Part shown: positions 18,033 to 26,189 of the stretch, piece after piece
How the letters are laid out: every line of letters begins with the position of its first letter
Position numbering within the stretch: the stretch's first letter is position 1
Assembly (NCBI RefSeq): GCF_001889165.1
Contig: NZ_CP016020.1
Coordinates: 2,020,501 to 2,084,500, forward strand
Direction: 5' to 3'
DNA: 64,000 nt
Source: Bacillus weihaiensis
Lineage (GTDB): Bacteria; Bacillota; Bacilli; Bacillales; Bacillaceae
The notes under the pieces: model-generated
What the model saw: the letters and a program-made list of their open reading frames with translations, nothing else
Databases searched by the model: none
Told to the model about the DNA's origin: nothing
Made by a program: the position numbers and the translations under genes

Positions 18033-18539
18033 TTAATCAAATATTTTATCTATTAGTTTCTCATGTTTCCTAATTAATGCTTTCTTTACTTCTGCTTTCT
18101 CGTCACTTTGAACATCGATCCAGTGAATGAAATAGTTTTTGTCAGAAGGATCGAAATCGATCGCCAAGGTTCCCTGAGGGAAAGTAATAAAATTGACTAA
18201 AAGTACCGTACTGGTTGAATGAGTAAGGGATGATTTTATTCTAACTACTCGCGGAGAAAATGATGGTTTCCTTTCAAATGCATGCTTGGATACTCTTAGA
18301 GCAGATAAAAACACATCATAGATAAAAGCAAGAATCACCAATAATATGTAAGGCAATTTCAAGACAAACTCTTTCACTCCATATTTCATTTGAGCAGAGC
18401 TAAACAGACGATCAGCCAACATTAGCGATATACTAGAACAAAGAATAGCCCCCAACAAAAACACCTCAATAGTAACGCGACCTGCCAAAACAAGCCATAA
18501 AGCCAAAGTTGAAATAAATGTGAAAAGTTTCTGCTTCAA
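18033..18539 (-). CDS. mrpE: Mrp antiporter subunit E
   Basis: 168 residues. Two to three membrane segments near the N-terminus (residues 5-45, 65-90), then the cytosolic half with STSTVLLVNFITFPQGTLAI, matching MrpE (lanlItltPGTl.vd). First gene of the operon (order E-F-G-MbhD-MbhE/B-C-D-D'). TTG start at 18539 with GAGG eight bases upstream. A 59-base gap separates it from mrpF. No promoter was clearly seen. Confidence 0.88.
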   Translation of the reverse strand: MKQKLFTFISTLALWLVLAGRVTIEVFLLGAILCSSISLMLADRLFSSAQMKYGVKEFVLKLPYILLVILAFIYDVFLSALRVSKHAFERKPSFSPRVVRIKSSLTHSTSTVLLVNFITFPQGTLAIDFDPSDKNYFIHWIDVQSDEKAEVKKALIRKHEKLIDKIFD

Positions 18540-18752
18540 ATTATGACCTCACTTTTAACTTAATATAAATTAGCTCCCACAGTTGTCATCATGGAAACTA
18601 AATTAGTCTTTCTTACTTTTACCAATTCATGAGTAATTATTTATAGGGTACCTGTCATCAACCGAATAATTTTGTTTCACAAAGTTCCACAGTAATATAA
18701 TTAGGTCATTATTAATGATTTGTTATTAATGGATCTTCTGGGAACGTGTGTT

Positions 18753-18840
18753 GTTTGTATGGTGTAATAAGAAAGGATATGGCAGGTAAATTCAAGAGTG
18801 GTCAGTGTTGTTACCCCAGGATTATAAGGGGTGATGCTTA
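18753..18840 (+). pseudogene. Type I toxin-antitoxin leader remnant (copy A)
   Basis: Contains the leader shared with the intact copies at 21.0 and 25.4 kb: AGGTAAATTCAAGAGTGGTC, then TTACCCC and AAGGGGTGATGCTTA, a local hairpin over the ribosome site. The toxin reading frame after ATGCTTA is missing; the sequence joins a DegV fragment on the opposite strand. Confidence 0.6.
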
Positions 18841-19089
18841 GGAAGAAAAAGAGGCCTTTGAAGTATAAGCAATATGTATAATGATGCAAGCAGAAAAATC
18901 CTCTTGTAGCTTCGTGAAAAAAGCATGATATTCATAGACATTTGTTGCCGTTGTCGGGGGTATTTGTTTTGTACGTTTATAATAATCATAAATTTCCTCA
19001 ACAGGTAACGAGCCATCAAAATAATTATGTTGATCCATAATGACATGCATTGCAACCACATGAACAAATGTTTGTATGCATGGAAACAT
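18838..19089 (-). pseudogene. DegV family (fatty-acid binding) fragment
   Basis: The 83-codon minus frame reads HVVAMHVIMDQHNYFDGSLP, then VEEIYDYYKRTKQIPPTTAT and ACIIIHIAYTSKASFSS. This matches DegV N-terminal domain features (ihvvpm.v.....y.Dg.l...e.Y......k.p.TsqP and ii.i.iSs.lS.t). The beginning with the TDSt motif and the whole lipid-binding C-terminal part are absent; its 3' end meets the toxin-antitoxin remnant. Confidence 0.6.
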
Positions 19090-19213
19090 TTATAGCTTCA
19101 TATATTACGGTTTTGCTAAACCATTTGTCATTGGTATCGGAATATAAACAATAGGTAACAAGTATATGTTAAAATAACGATTAAACACCAAGCATTTTAG
19201 GGATGGGGAAATT

Positions 19214-19960
19214 ATGGATAATTTAAATGAAAGAGAAGAGCTGTATAGACAAATTGTGGAATACTCTTTTGAAACGACAGTAATTCACTCCAATCATAAG
19301 ATTTTATACATAAACGATGCTGGAGCAGATTTCTTGAGAGCGTCAGACAAACATGAACTTATAGGAGCAAATGTAGTAGATGTATTTACAGAGGAATATA
19401 GAGATTTTATTGTTGAAAGAATTCAAAAGGGAGAAGAAGAGAAAAAGGTTGGACAGTTGGTTGAAACAAAAATTTACCGGTTAGATGGATCTGTTATTGA
19501 GGTTGAACTTTTCTGCAACCCTGTTATTTTCGGTGAAAGCGAAGCTATGCAATCCATCATAAGAGACATAACTCCTCGCAAAGAAGCGGAGAGAAACCTT
19601 ATTGAGGTAATGACACCTATTGTACCTGTTTCTAAAAACGTTGCTGTTATTCCATTGGTTGGTTATGTTGATGAGAAGAGAGCTACACATATCTTAGAAA
19701 GCATACCTTCAAAGATTCGAGATAATGCCTGGAAACATATTATTGTAGATGTATCTGGGATTTATAATATAAGTGAAGAAGTATTAGATTTTCTTGTTAA
19801 ATTTCAATCTATTTTAATAGTAATGGGAACTTCTCCGATCATTACAGGGATTAGAGCAGAACTAGCTTATAAGCTGGTTCATGCATGTGGTAGGCGAGAT
19901 ATTTCATCTATAGTTACAAAAGCAAATGTAGAACAGGCATTATATTATTTAAATGAATAG
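19214..19960 (+). CDS. PAS-STAS protein (RsbR-like stress/light sensor paralogue)
   Basis: 248 residues. Residues 5-125 are a PAS domain ending in the PAC-type SIIRDITPRKEAERN. Residues ~135-245 are a STAS domain (VAVIPLVGYVDEKRATHILE...HIIVDVSGIYNISEEVLDFL...PIITGIRAELAYKLV). Such PAS-STAS proteins resemble RsbR-type stressosome sensors, which modulate sigma-B control; that role is inferred. The phosphorylatable Ser/Thr of RsbR/RsbS-type STAS domains is not conserved clearly, though Ser in DVSG could serve. ATG 19214 follows GGGATGGGG. The following MetOD1 remnant may once have been in the same operon. Confidence 0.8.
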   Translation: MDNLNEREELYRQIVEYSFETTVIHSNHKILYINDAGADFLRASDKHELIGANVVDVFTEEYRDFIVERIQKGEEEKKVGQLVETKIYRLDGSVIEVELFCNPVIFGESEAMQSIIRDITPRKEAERNLIEVMTPIVPVSKNVAVIPLVGYVDEKRATHILESIPSKIRDNAWKHIIVDVSGIYNISEEVLDFLVKFQSILIVMGTSPIITGIRAELAYKLVHACGRRDISSIVTKANVEQALYYLNE

Positions 19961-19982
19961 TGTCATAGATTTATAATATGCT

Positions 19983-20550
19983 CAATTACATTCAAGAACA
20001 ATTGGAAAGTCTGCCGAAGAATACATTCGACAAATTGGAATTCGAACAGGGGAATGGTTCGAGTCGTTTTATGATGATAAAGAATTAAACTGGACTCCTG
20101 ATCAGTATGCAGAGATTATTGTTGATCTTAAAAACTCTATCGGAGGTCATTTCACTATTTCAGAAGTACACCCTAACTATGTTGTTGTAAAAGCTACTGG
20201 ATGTCCATTTGGCGAAGTGGTACAGGATGCACCACACCTTTGCAATATGACATCAAGTGTCTTTGGCGGGATAGCAGCAAGAAGGTTTGGATACGGAAAA
20301 AGTAAGCTTGCGAAAGAGAATAGCTTTAGGTCATTCTGGATGTGAGGTGGCGATTTATTTTGAACCAAATGATAGTGAAGACGGGGATGAATACAAAGAT
20401 TTACCTATTACACCAAAAAACGGAAACCCATTTGAATGGGAAGAAGAAACAATTCATGCATTACATGCGGAACTTGAAAAAAGTGATTCAATGATTTGTG
20501 CATTAGTGGAAGAAATAGAGGAGCTAAGAAAGAAGGTTAAAAACGAATAA
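19983..20550 (+). pseudogene. Methanogen output domain (MetOD1)-like protein, frameshifted
   Basis: One frame reads SAEEYIRQIGIRTGEWFE... and ATGCPFGEVVQDAPHLCNMT, SSVFGGIAARRFGYGK, then derails to a stop at ~20345. The frame at 20287-20550 continues it: VSLRKRIALGHSGCEVAIYF and a helical tail with EIEELRKKVKNE. Joined, this matches what Bacillus annotations call methanogen output domain 1 proteins (CPxG...LC.MTSSVFGGIAARnFGYakv.l.kRIA.G...C.V.iY). A stop lies just before the first frame and no start codon with a ribosome site is present, so the N-terminus is lost too. Confidence 0.6.
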
Positions 20551-20979
20551 CCAAAAAAGTAAAAGCAACCATTGTTGGAGTATGTGGATGATGAAATTAA
20601 AATGAAAGCAAAAAGTAAACTAAAAGATTTATTTGGCGAATATGTAGATACAACGGAGATTGATCATAAACTAGGTAGATCATGATAGGCTGAGTCTGTT
20701 TCTAATTTTATGGAAGCAGACTTTATTTTTTATAACACTAGTAGGCATACTTGATGACTAGTTCTTTCTTAATTAAAAGTTAGCAGAAATGATGATAAAT
20801 CAAACATTTGACCTGTTTTTTAAATTACTATACGTGGAGAAGAGATCATGCAAATTAATTACATAGAGATCAATAGATCTGAAGAGGATTCTAACAATAA
20901 CTGCATTTAAGGTTATGCGTGGGCTTTAGGTATTAGGAGGAAACAAGTGCAAGGTGATAGAACGTTTGTTCTTTATTGG
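20551..20979. other. Stretch with gene scraps and a terminator
   Basis: A 37-codon frame at 20572-20685 (EYVDDEIKMKAKSKLKDLFG...) ends before a good terminator but has no ribosome site; it looks like a C-terminal remnant. A 20-codon frame at 20850-20912 follows GGAGAAGAG but is too short to judge. No intact gene is seen. Confidence 0.35.
20693..20731 (+). terminator. Intrinsic terminator
   Basis: AGTCTGTTTC (20693-20702) pairs with GAAGCAGACT (20713-20722), one G-T pair, followed by a T-rich run. Confidence 0.75.
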
Positions 20980-20988
20980 TGGTATAAT
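20980..20988 (+). promoter_or_regulatory. Extended -10 promoter of type I toxin copy B
   Basis: TGGTATAAT, an extended -10 box, lies about 25 bases before the conserved leader. The -35 region is weak. Copy C has TGCTATAAT at the same relative place. Confidence 0.6.
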
Positions 20989-21056
20989 AGAATGGCACTA
21001 GGTAGGTAAACTCAAGTGTGGTCAGCGTTACCCCGTAAGGAAAGGGGGTGATGCTT

Positions 21057-21143
21057 ATGTTGACAGTATTTCAAACGTTAATGCTGATGATTGCATTTGC
21101 TGGTTTGGTGTTGTCAATCATATCTTTTAGAGACAAAAAATAA
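21057..21143 (+). CDS. Type I toxin, holin-like peptide (copy B)
   Basis: 28 residues: MLTVFQTLMLMIAFAGLVLS, then IISFRDKK. One membrane helix and a charged tail, as in the putative holin-like toxin (TxpA/BsrG-like) family of Bacillota, whose members damage the membrane when unrepressed. Ribosome site AAGGGGG lies eight bases before ATG 21057 and is paired in a local hairpin with TTACCCC. The leader CTCAAGTGTGG can pair with CCACCCTTGAG just after the stop, with one mismatch; such 5'-3' pairing keeps type I toxin mRNAs silent. An antisense RNA gene overlaps the 3' end. It lies directly before the McrB-like gene. Confidence 0.8.
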   Translation: MLTVFQTLMLMIAFAGLVLSIISFRDKK

Positions 21144-21274
21144 CCCACCCTTGAGCTTTCCAGGCGATAGGTGAGTTATTTCCAACATCGCTGATCCCCT
21201 TGATGGGAACCTAGCTATTGTATGACTGTTTGGTGTTAGAGCACCGAACAGTTTTTTTATTTTATGATTTCTCT
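21134..21274 (-). ncRNA. Antisense antitoxin RNA (copy B), predicted
   Basis: A minus-strand -10 box TATAAT (21281-21286 on the plus map) would start an RNA that runs back across the toxin 3' region. Its end is marked by the minus-strand hairpin AATAACTCACC...GGTGGGTTATT and a T-run at 21134-21140. Length is about 140 bases. Same layout in copy C, which supports function. Confidence 0.6.
21224..21258 (+). terminator. Terminator of toxin mRNA (copy B)
   Basis: ACTGTTTGGTG (21225-21235) and CACCGAACAGT (21242-21252) form an 11-base-pair stem, then seven T. It also forms part of the antisense overlap. Confidence 0.88.
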
Positions 21275-21454
21275 AGTATTATTATAACTAAAGTCTACAT
21301 GTTTGAAAAGAAACGAATACAAAGCAAGCTCATTTCTTTTGGTTTAAGAAGGATAAATTGGTTTTCTCTGACAAAATTCCTCACAAATTGTTAAAAATCT
21401 GTATTTAATGTATTAAAATAGTACTAGTGATATTTAGATAAGGAAGTGACAAGC

Positions 21455-23710
21455 ATGATCCAGGCAACCAATCTAGTTGAGATTATGAACATAGAAGATA
21501 CGACACTAAGAAACCAACGAATTCTTGATGAAGTCCAGCCGTTAGCTAGACGAATCATGAACTCATTTCTTCAAAAATACAGTGAACGTGATTCTTATCT
21601 ACTTCAGCTAAAAATACATACACATGAACAAACGATAAAAACAACGATTGCAGATTCAAAGAATCCTAAATACGCAGAAAAGAAACAGCATTACGGGAAC
21701 AAGGGCTTTGTGGAATTAATAGATGAAACATTATATGAAAGTCCATTATTTATCCTTAAGCTTGAATTTCATTTAGCATCACGTGAAATCCGAATGACGA
21801 TGAACTCTGATTTTTACCCGTTTTGGGTGTTCTCAAAGCGTTCTCAGGTTCATGAGCTTGAGAGAATGGTAGAAGAACTGAGTGATGATTTACAGATCTT
21901 TACGATTGAAGAGAAGAAGAACTTTATTGAGAAAAAGGATTTTACAGATACGATATGTCAATATGTGAAAAATAAACGCAAACCTACCATTTATTTTGGG
22001 AGCCTTCTTCCTTTAGAGAGCACCATAGAAGAAGAGGTGATTGTTGACCTACTTTGGGATACATACCAGAAATTAACACCTGTACGTAGCTTATTAGAAA
22101 AAGAAGGATATGAACATAGTCAGTCGATGCTATTAATGAAGAGTATACAAGAAAGTGTAACACCTATTCAAATTGAGCTTTTCTCAAAATCATATTCTGT
22201 AAAAATTGAAGAAGATGTAAGAAAAGTAAAAACGAATGAATTCAAGCAATTATTTTATATTTACGATCAAGATCAGTTAATAACAGAAGGACATATTGCC
22301 TACTTCACTAGAGACCCCCACGAATCAATCGGAATTATTATTAATAATCGAGGGTACATTTATCATCGAATTCGCAAGTTAGCCACGAAGGAAAACTATG
22401 ATTGGTTTATTAAAAAATCGTTCTATCATCGTGGGAAATATAATGAAAACAATGAAAATCAAATCTATCAGGAGCAAACACTAGAGCAACTAAAAAATCA
22501 TGATTTTATTTTAAATGAGTCCAATGCTTTTTATGTAGGAACGTACGAAGGTCATACTCATGCCTTTACCGAGCCAATGACAACGATTCTACAAAGATTA
22601 ATTAGGGCAGCAGCAATATTTGCCGACGTTCGAGGTTTTCTGACGTTTCCAAAAGGTGTTCAACACTTAGACCAGCAGCCTGAAGAAGAGGATGAAATCG
22701 AAATTGATGTAGAGGAATACACGAGCTCTTTCGATTTCACTAACATCCTCGACCTAGTCGAACAAAGTGGCTTTACGTTCTCACTTGAAATCATTAGAGA
22801 TTTCTACTTAAACCTAACAAGTCTAGATGACAAACACTTTGTTATCTTAAGCGGAATTTCCGGTACAGGTAAAACGCAACTATGTCGCGTATTCGCCAAT
22901 GCCGTATACGGACTAGATTATAGCGAGGAAAATCCGTACCTCAAAATCGTTCCAGTCCGACCAGATTGGATGGATGCCACATCCCTATTTGGCTACTACA
23001 GTTCGTTTGAAAAGCGATATATGAGAACCGAGTTTTTAGAAATGCTGCTGCAGGCGAACGAGGAAAAAGACAAGCCTCATTTCATCGTTTTAGATGAAAT
23101 GAACCTGGCTCGTGTAGAGTATTATTTAAGCGACTATTTAAGTGCTGTTGAATCAAGAAAACCAATTCAGCTACACAATATGGATGATCTTAAGGATGTC
23201 CCAAAAACAATTGAAATCCCGCATAACTTCTATGTCATTGGGACAATTAATGTGGACGAAACAACCCATAACATTTCTGACAAAGTACTTGATCGCTCTT
23301 TTGTGATGACTCTATCAGATGTTGATTTTTCAAGCTTCTGGGACTCTTTAGAAGAAAAATTTAAGAAAACGGTCCATACAGAATGGGAGTTATTATTAAC
23401 GATTCATAAAAATCTTGCAACATACGACCTACACTTCGGTTATCGAACAATGAATGAAATGATACGAAAGTTGTATAAAAATGGTCTGTTGCCTGAGGAT
23501 TTACGGATGGATTCTTTAGTTGCGTTAGATCGTGTGGTAGCTGAAAAGATTATCCCAAAAATAAGAGGCGATGAACGCATTATCGATTTATTGGACACGC
23601 TAGCAAACGTATTTTACCAACAATTTGGCGAAGAATCTCAATCTTATATACATATAGAACGTATGAGAGAGGAATTAGAGCGATATGGCTCCACTCAATT
23701 CTGGCGTTAA
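21455..23710 (+). CDS. McrB-like AAA+ GTPase of a type IV restriction-like system
   Basis: 751 residues. The N-terminal ~440 residues are a system-specific region without a family I can name, expected to bind the target. The AAA+ motor begins near residue 460: Walker A GISGTGKTQL, Walker B FIVLDEMNLARVEYY and the McrB GTPase hallmark VIGTINVDETTHN, then DKVLDRSFV with the Arg finger region. McrB rings load the McrC-type nuclease to cut DNA with modified bases or otherwise foreign DNA. ATG 21455 is eight bases after AAGGAAG. The partner gene overlaps the 3' end by 26 bases. Flanked on both sides by type I toxin-antitoxin sequence. Confidence 0.85.
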   Translation: MIQATNLVEIMNIEDTTLRNQRILDEVQPLARRIMNSFLQKYSERDSYLLQLKIHTHEQTIKTTIADSKNPKYAEKKQHYGNKGFVELIDETLYESPLFILKLEFHLASREIRMTMNSDFYPFWVFSKRSQVHELERMVEELSDDLQIFTIEEKKNFIEKKDFTDTICQYVKNKRKPTIYFGSLLPLESTIEEEVIVDLLWDTYQKLTPVRSLLEKEGYEHSQSMLLMKSIQESVTPIQIELFSKSYSVKIEEDVRKVKTNEFKQLFYIYDQDQLITEGHIAYFTRDPHESIGIIINNRGYIYHRIRKLATKENYDWFIKKSFYHRGKYNENNENQIYQEQTLEQLKNHDFILNESNAFYVGTYEGHTHAFTEPMTTILQRLIRAAAIFADVRGFLTFPKGVQHLDQQPEEEDEIEIDVEEYTSSFDFTNILDLVEQSGFTFSLEIIRDFYLNLTSLDDKHFVILSGISGTGKTQLCRVFANAVYGLDYSEENPYLKIVPVRPDWMDATSLFGYYSSFEKRYMRTEFLEMLLQANEEKDKPHFIVLDEMNLARVEYYLSDYLSAVESRKPIQLHNMDDLKDVPKTIEIPHNFYVIGTINVDETTHNISDKVLDRSFVMTLSDVDFSSFWDSLEEKFKKTVHTEWELLLTIHKNLATYDLHFGYRTMNEMIRKLYKNGLLPEDLRMDSLVALDRVVAEKIIPKIRGDERIIDLLDTLANVFYQQFGEESQSYIHIERMREELERYGSTQFWR

Positions 23711-25172
23711 CATAACCGTATGGGATGATCATCAAAAAAATTGGGTCCGACTAAACAAAATCTATTTAGAAGAAGCAAAAATCTATCGTTGGAAAACAAA
23801 ATCAAAGAACTCATTTCAATTTAAAATGCAGCACCTTTCGCTACCAATGACCAAAACAACCGAAGGCTGGGAGGGAGTCTTCGAAACTCCCTTCCAAAGC
23901 GGAATTGTATCTTTTACGATCAGTACCGCAGAAGCAAAAGATTCGATTGAAAACTATGTATATACCGATCATCGTAAGCTAACCGAGCAGCAATACCATT
24001 CTCTTTTAGATGATTTATTAAAAGAAGCAAGCATTTGCTTTCAACAATCTGGACTGGAAACTAATATTTCCACGAGCGGATTCACAAGAGAATGCTCGAT
24101 GCTACAGTGGATGTATATCGAATCATCGATTTTCAACCTAAGAAATACCTTTCAACAAATCACAGCACATCCATTAAGAAATCTTCGTAAAGAAGAAGTA
24201 TTAATGAGACGAGAACGAGCGAAATCTGTAACACCAAGAAGCATCGCATGGATGGAACGGTATGGTGAAAGCTACGGAGGCTCACCAACAAAGCTACCAA
24301 GTCACATTCAATCAACAAAAGTAGAAGAAACATTCAATGTATATGAAAATCGAGTGCTGCTTTTTCAGCTTAATGAATTGCAACTCTTGCTAAAAACATA
24401 CAGAACGATAAATGATCGTGATATTGGGAGAAAAGCAACGCAATATCTGGACTGGATCTCATTATGGAAAAAAGCAGAATTCCTTCAAGGACTAAGACCC
24501 TATTCAGGACCTGTAAAAATCACTCAAGTATTTCGTAAGCACCCAGTCTACAGAATTTGGTACCAATGGTTTACATCACTTTATCAGTTCAAAACAATTA
24601 CCTTTGATATTGAACAAAAACTAAGCTTAAAAGACACGTATTTGCTGTATGAAATGTGGTGCTTCATGCAAATCATTCGAACTCTACGAGAACTAGGACA
24701 ACTGGATGATACAGCAGAGTTATTCACCAAGAAGGATGGCTATTATTTTTTAAGATTATCTGAAAACAAAGAAAGTGTGATACACCTTAAAAATGGTGGA
24801 CAATTAATTTATCAAAGAATCATTCAAATTAATACAAATCCATACTACTCATATACGCAAAGAATGATTCCTGATATTGTGATAGATTACCAAAATCAAC
24901 TGTATGTGATGGATCCTAAGTACCGCATTCCTGCCAACCTACCAATGGCGCTTGGGGAGATGCATAAATATAGAGATGGGATTTTAGCAAGAGAAGATGA
25001 TACGAGAGTTGTAAAAGACGTTTATATATTAACACCAACAGAATGTTATATGCCTAGTGATAAGGATTTTTATGATGTAGAGTTTCATGAGAGATATCAT
25101 ATGGGTGCATTTTGTTTTTCGCCAGGAGAACATCATGATGTTTTTAAGGAATGGTTAGGGAAGATTCTTTAA
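23685..25172 (+). CDS. McrC-like nuclease with DUF2357 domain
   Basis: 495 residues. The first ~200 residues correspond to DUF2357 (beta-rich, then the helical ESSIFNLRNTFQQITAHPLR...). The C-terminal third carries a PD-(D/E)XK nuclease core: RMIPDIVIDYQNQLYVMDPKYR, that is PD...(hydrophobic)-D-x-K, followed by the MHKYRDGI helix. This pairs with the McrB-like motor encoded just upstream, overlapping by 26 bases, so the two are surely co-translated. Unlike E. coli McrC it carries DUF2357 in front of the nuclease. Acts on DNA in the cytoplasm. Confidence 0.85.
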   Translation: MAPLNSGVNITVWDDHQKNWVRLNKIYLEEAKIYRWKTKSKNSFQFKMQHLSLPMTKTTEGWEGVFETPFQSGIVSFTISTAEAKDSIENYVYTDHRKLTEQQYHSLLDDLLKEASICFQQSGLETNISTSGFTRECSMLQWMYIESSIFNLRNTFQQITAHPLRNLRKEEVLMRRERAKSVTPRSIAWMERYGESYGGSPTKLPSHIQSTKVEETFNVYENRVLLFQLNELQLLLKTYRTINDRDIGRKATQYLDWISLWKKAEFLQGLRPYSGPVKITQVFRKHPVYRIWYQWFTSLYQFKTITFDIEQKLSLKDTYLLYEMWCFMQIIRTLRELGQLDDTAELFTKKDGYYFLRLSENKESVIHLKNGGQLIYQRIIQINTNPYYSYTQRMIPDIVIDYQNQLYVMDPKYRIPANLPMALGEMHKYRDGILAREDDTRVVKDVYILTPTECYMPSDKDFYDVEFHERYHMGAFCFSPGEHHDVFKEWLGKIL

Positions 25173-25223
25173 CGCTAAGTTAATTATTTTCTTTACAGAA
25201 AATGGGAGATAGATTCTTAAGAG

Positions 25224-25290
25224 TAGACCGAACAGTCTTTTTTAGTTTTTTTTCTACTTTATTATAACCCAATATGAAATGCTTGATAAT
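25224..25290. repeat. 3' fragment of the type I toxin-antitoxin locus (copy E)
   Basis: ACCGAACAGTC, a T-run and TTATTATAACCC correspond to the right half of the toxin terminator and the antisense promoter of the intact copies. Everything upstream of it is missing; the McrC-like gene ends 52 bases before. Together with copy B it brackets the McrB/nuclease pair in direct orientation. Confidence 0.7.
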
Positions 25291-25379
25291 TGATGAAATA
25301 CTTAATAAATAGTGTTTAATTAATTAATTCATGATTAAAATTTCTTTAGTTAGCGAATAGGAACATACATTCCATTTTG

Positions 25380-25388
25380 TGCTATAAT
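25380..25388 (+). promoter_or_regulatory. Extended -10 promoter of type I toxin copy C
   Basis: TGCTATAAT about 20 bases before the conserved leader CTCAAGGGTGGTC. No strong -35 box. Confidence 0.6.
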
Positions 25389-25455
25389 AGTTTTACAATA
25401 GTTAGGAAACTCAAGGGTGGTCAGTGTTACCCCGATACGAAAGGGGGTGATGCTT

Positions 25456-25542
25456 ATGATGACAGTATTTCAAACGTTAATGCTCATGATTGCATTCTCA
25501 AGTTTGGTATTGTCAATCATTTCTTTTAGAGACAAAAAATAA
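25456..25542 (+). CDS. Type I toxin, holin-like peptide (copy C)
   Basis: 28 residues: MMTVFQTLMLMIAFSSLVLS, then IISFRDKK; four differences from copy B. The leader CTCAAGGGTGG is perfectly complementary to CCACCCTTGAG immediately after the stop codon, and the ribosome site AAAGGGGGTG pairs with TTACCCC. ATG 25456 lies eight bases after the site. Antisense RNA and terminators match copy B. As far as sequence shows, this copy is fully functional. Confidence 0.82.
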   Translation: MMTVFQTLMLMIAFSSLVLSIISFRDKK

Positions 25543-25677
25543 CCCACCCTTGAGCCTAGCAGCGTAATAGGGTGAGTTATTATTTACCAACATGCTGATC
25601 CCCTTGGTGGGAACCTAGCTATTGTATGACTGTTTGGTGTTCTAGCACCAAGCAGTCTTTTTTAGTTTATGTTTTTC
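25532..25677 (-). ncRNA. Antisense antitoxin RNA (copy C), predicted
   Basis: Minus-strand -10 TATAAT (plus map 25685-25690) and end hairpin AATAACTCACCC/GGGTGGGTTATT followed by a T-run (plus map 25532-25539). About 145 bases, overlapping the whole 3' untranslated part of the toxin mRNA. Confidence 0.6.
25629..25663 (+). terminator. Terminator of toxin mRNA (copy C)
   Basis: ACTGTTTGGTG (25629-25639) pairs with CACCAAGCAGT (25646-25656), then CTTTTTT. Confidence 0.88.
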
Positions 25678-25811
25678 TCCTTTTATTATAACCAAAAATG
25701 TGTTGATTGAAAAGTGATGAAAAAAAGTAAGAAACTGAACTCAATTTAATTGAAATAAGTCATCTATACATTAGTTACAGGTATTTAATTGATGATAAAA
25801 CGAAAAAAATC

Positions 25812-26030
25812 ATGATATTATTAGAAATTAATAGTGAAATATTCATAGGGTTTACCCCAATAGGTGATATTGATCAGGGTCAACATTCAGAAATTATGTA
25901 TTGTATAGTTAGTAATGAGTTGGTATGGTTAAAGGATATTCAAAGTTTTTCCTTTTTAAATATGACCAAATATGAGGTGTTACGATGTACGAAGTTACTT
26001 GGGTGGCTTATGAAATATTTGAAGAACTAG
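25812..26030 (+). CDS. Possible small hypothetical protein
   Basis: 72 codons, starting MILLEINSEIFIGFTPIGDI. It resembles an ordinary soluble protein for ~50 residues, but its last part overlaps the next gene by 46 bases and loses that character, and no ribosome site precedes ATG 25812. It may be the damaged first gene of a pair. Confidence 0.3.
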   Translation: MILLEINSEIFIGFTPIGDIDQGQHSEIMYCIVSNELVWLKDIQSFSFLNMTKYEVLRCTKLLGWLMKYLKN

Positions 26031-26185
26031 GTAGGTATGAGCAAGTACATAAGTCTCTACAATTTGATTCACTTGAGGAAGCTAAAGAGTTTTATATCAA
26101 TAAGAAGGAAGATATTGACGTGGAACATATTAAATTATCAATTCTGCTAGAAGAGTTTAGTAGAGCTACTGAAGTTGTATTGTGA
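25985..26185 (+). CDS. Small hypothetical protein
   Basis: 66 residues, acidic, starting MYEVTWVAYEIFEELGRYEQ, with YEQVHKSLQFDSLEEAKEFY typical of a small alpha/beta protein. GAGGTG lies five bases before ATG 25985, a good ribosome site. Family not recognised. Located between toxin-antitoxin copies C and D. Confidence 0.5.
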   Translation: MYEVTWVAYEIFEELGRYEQVHKSLQFDSLEEAKEFYINKKEDIDVEHIKLSILLEEFSRATEVVL

Positions 26186-26189
26186 TAGG

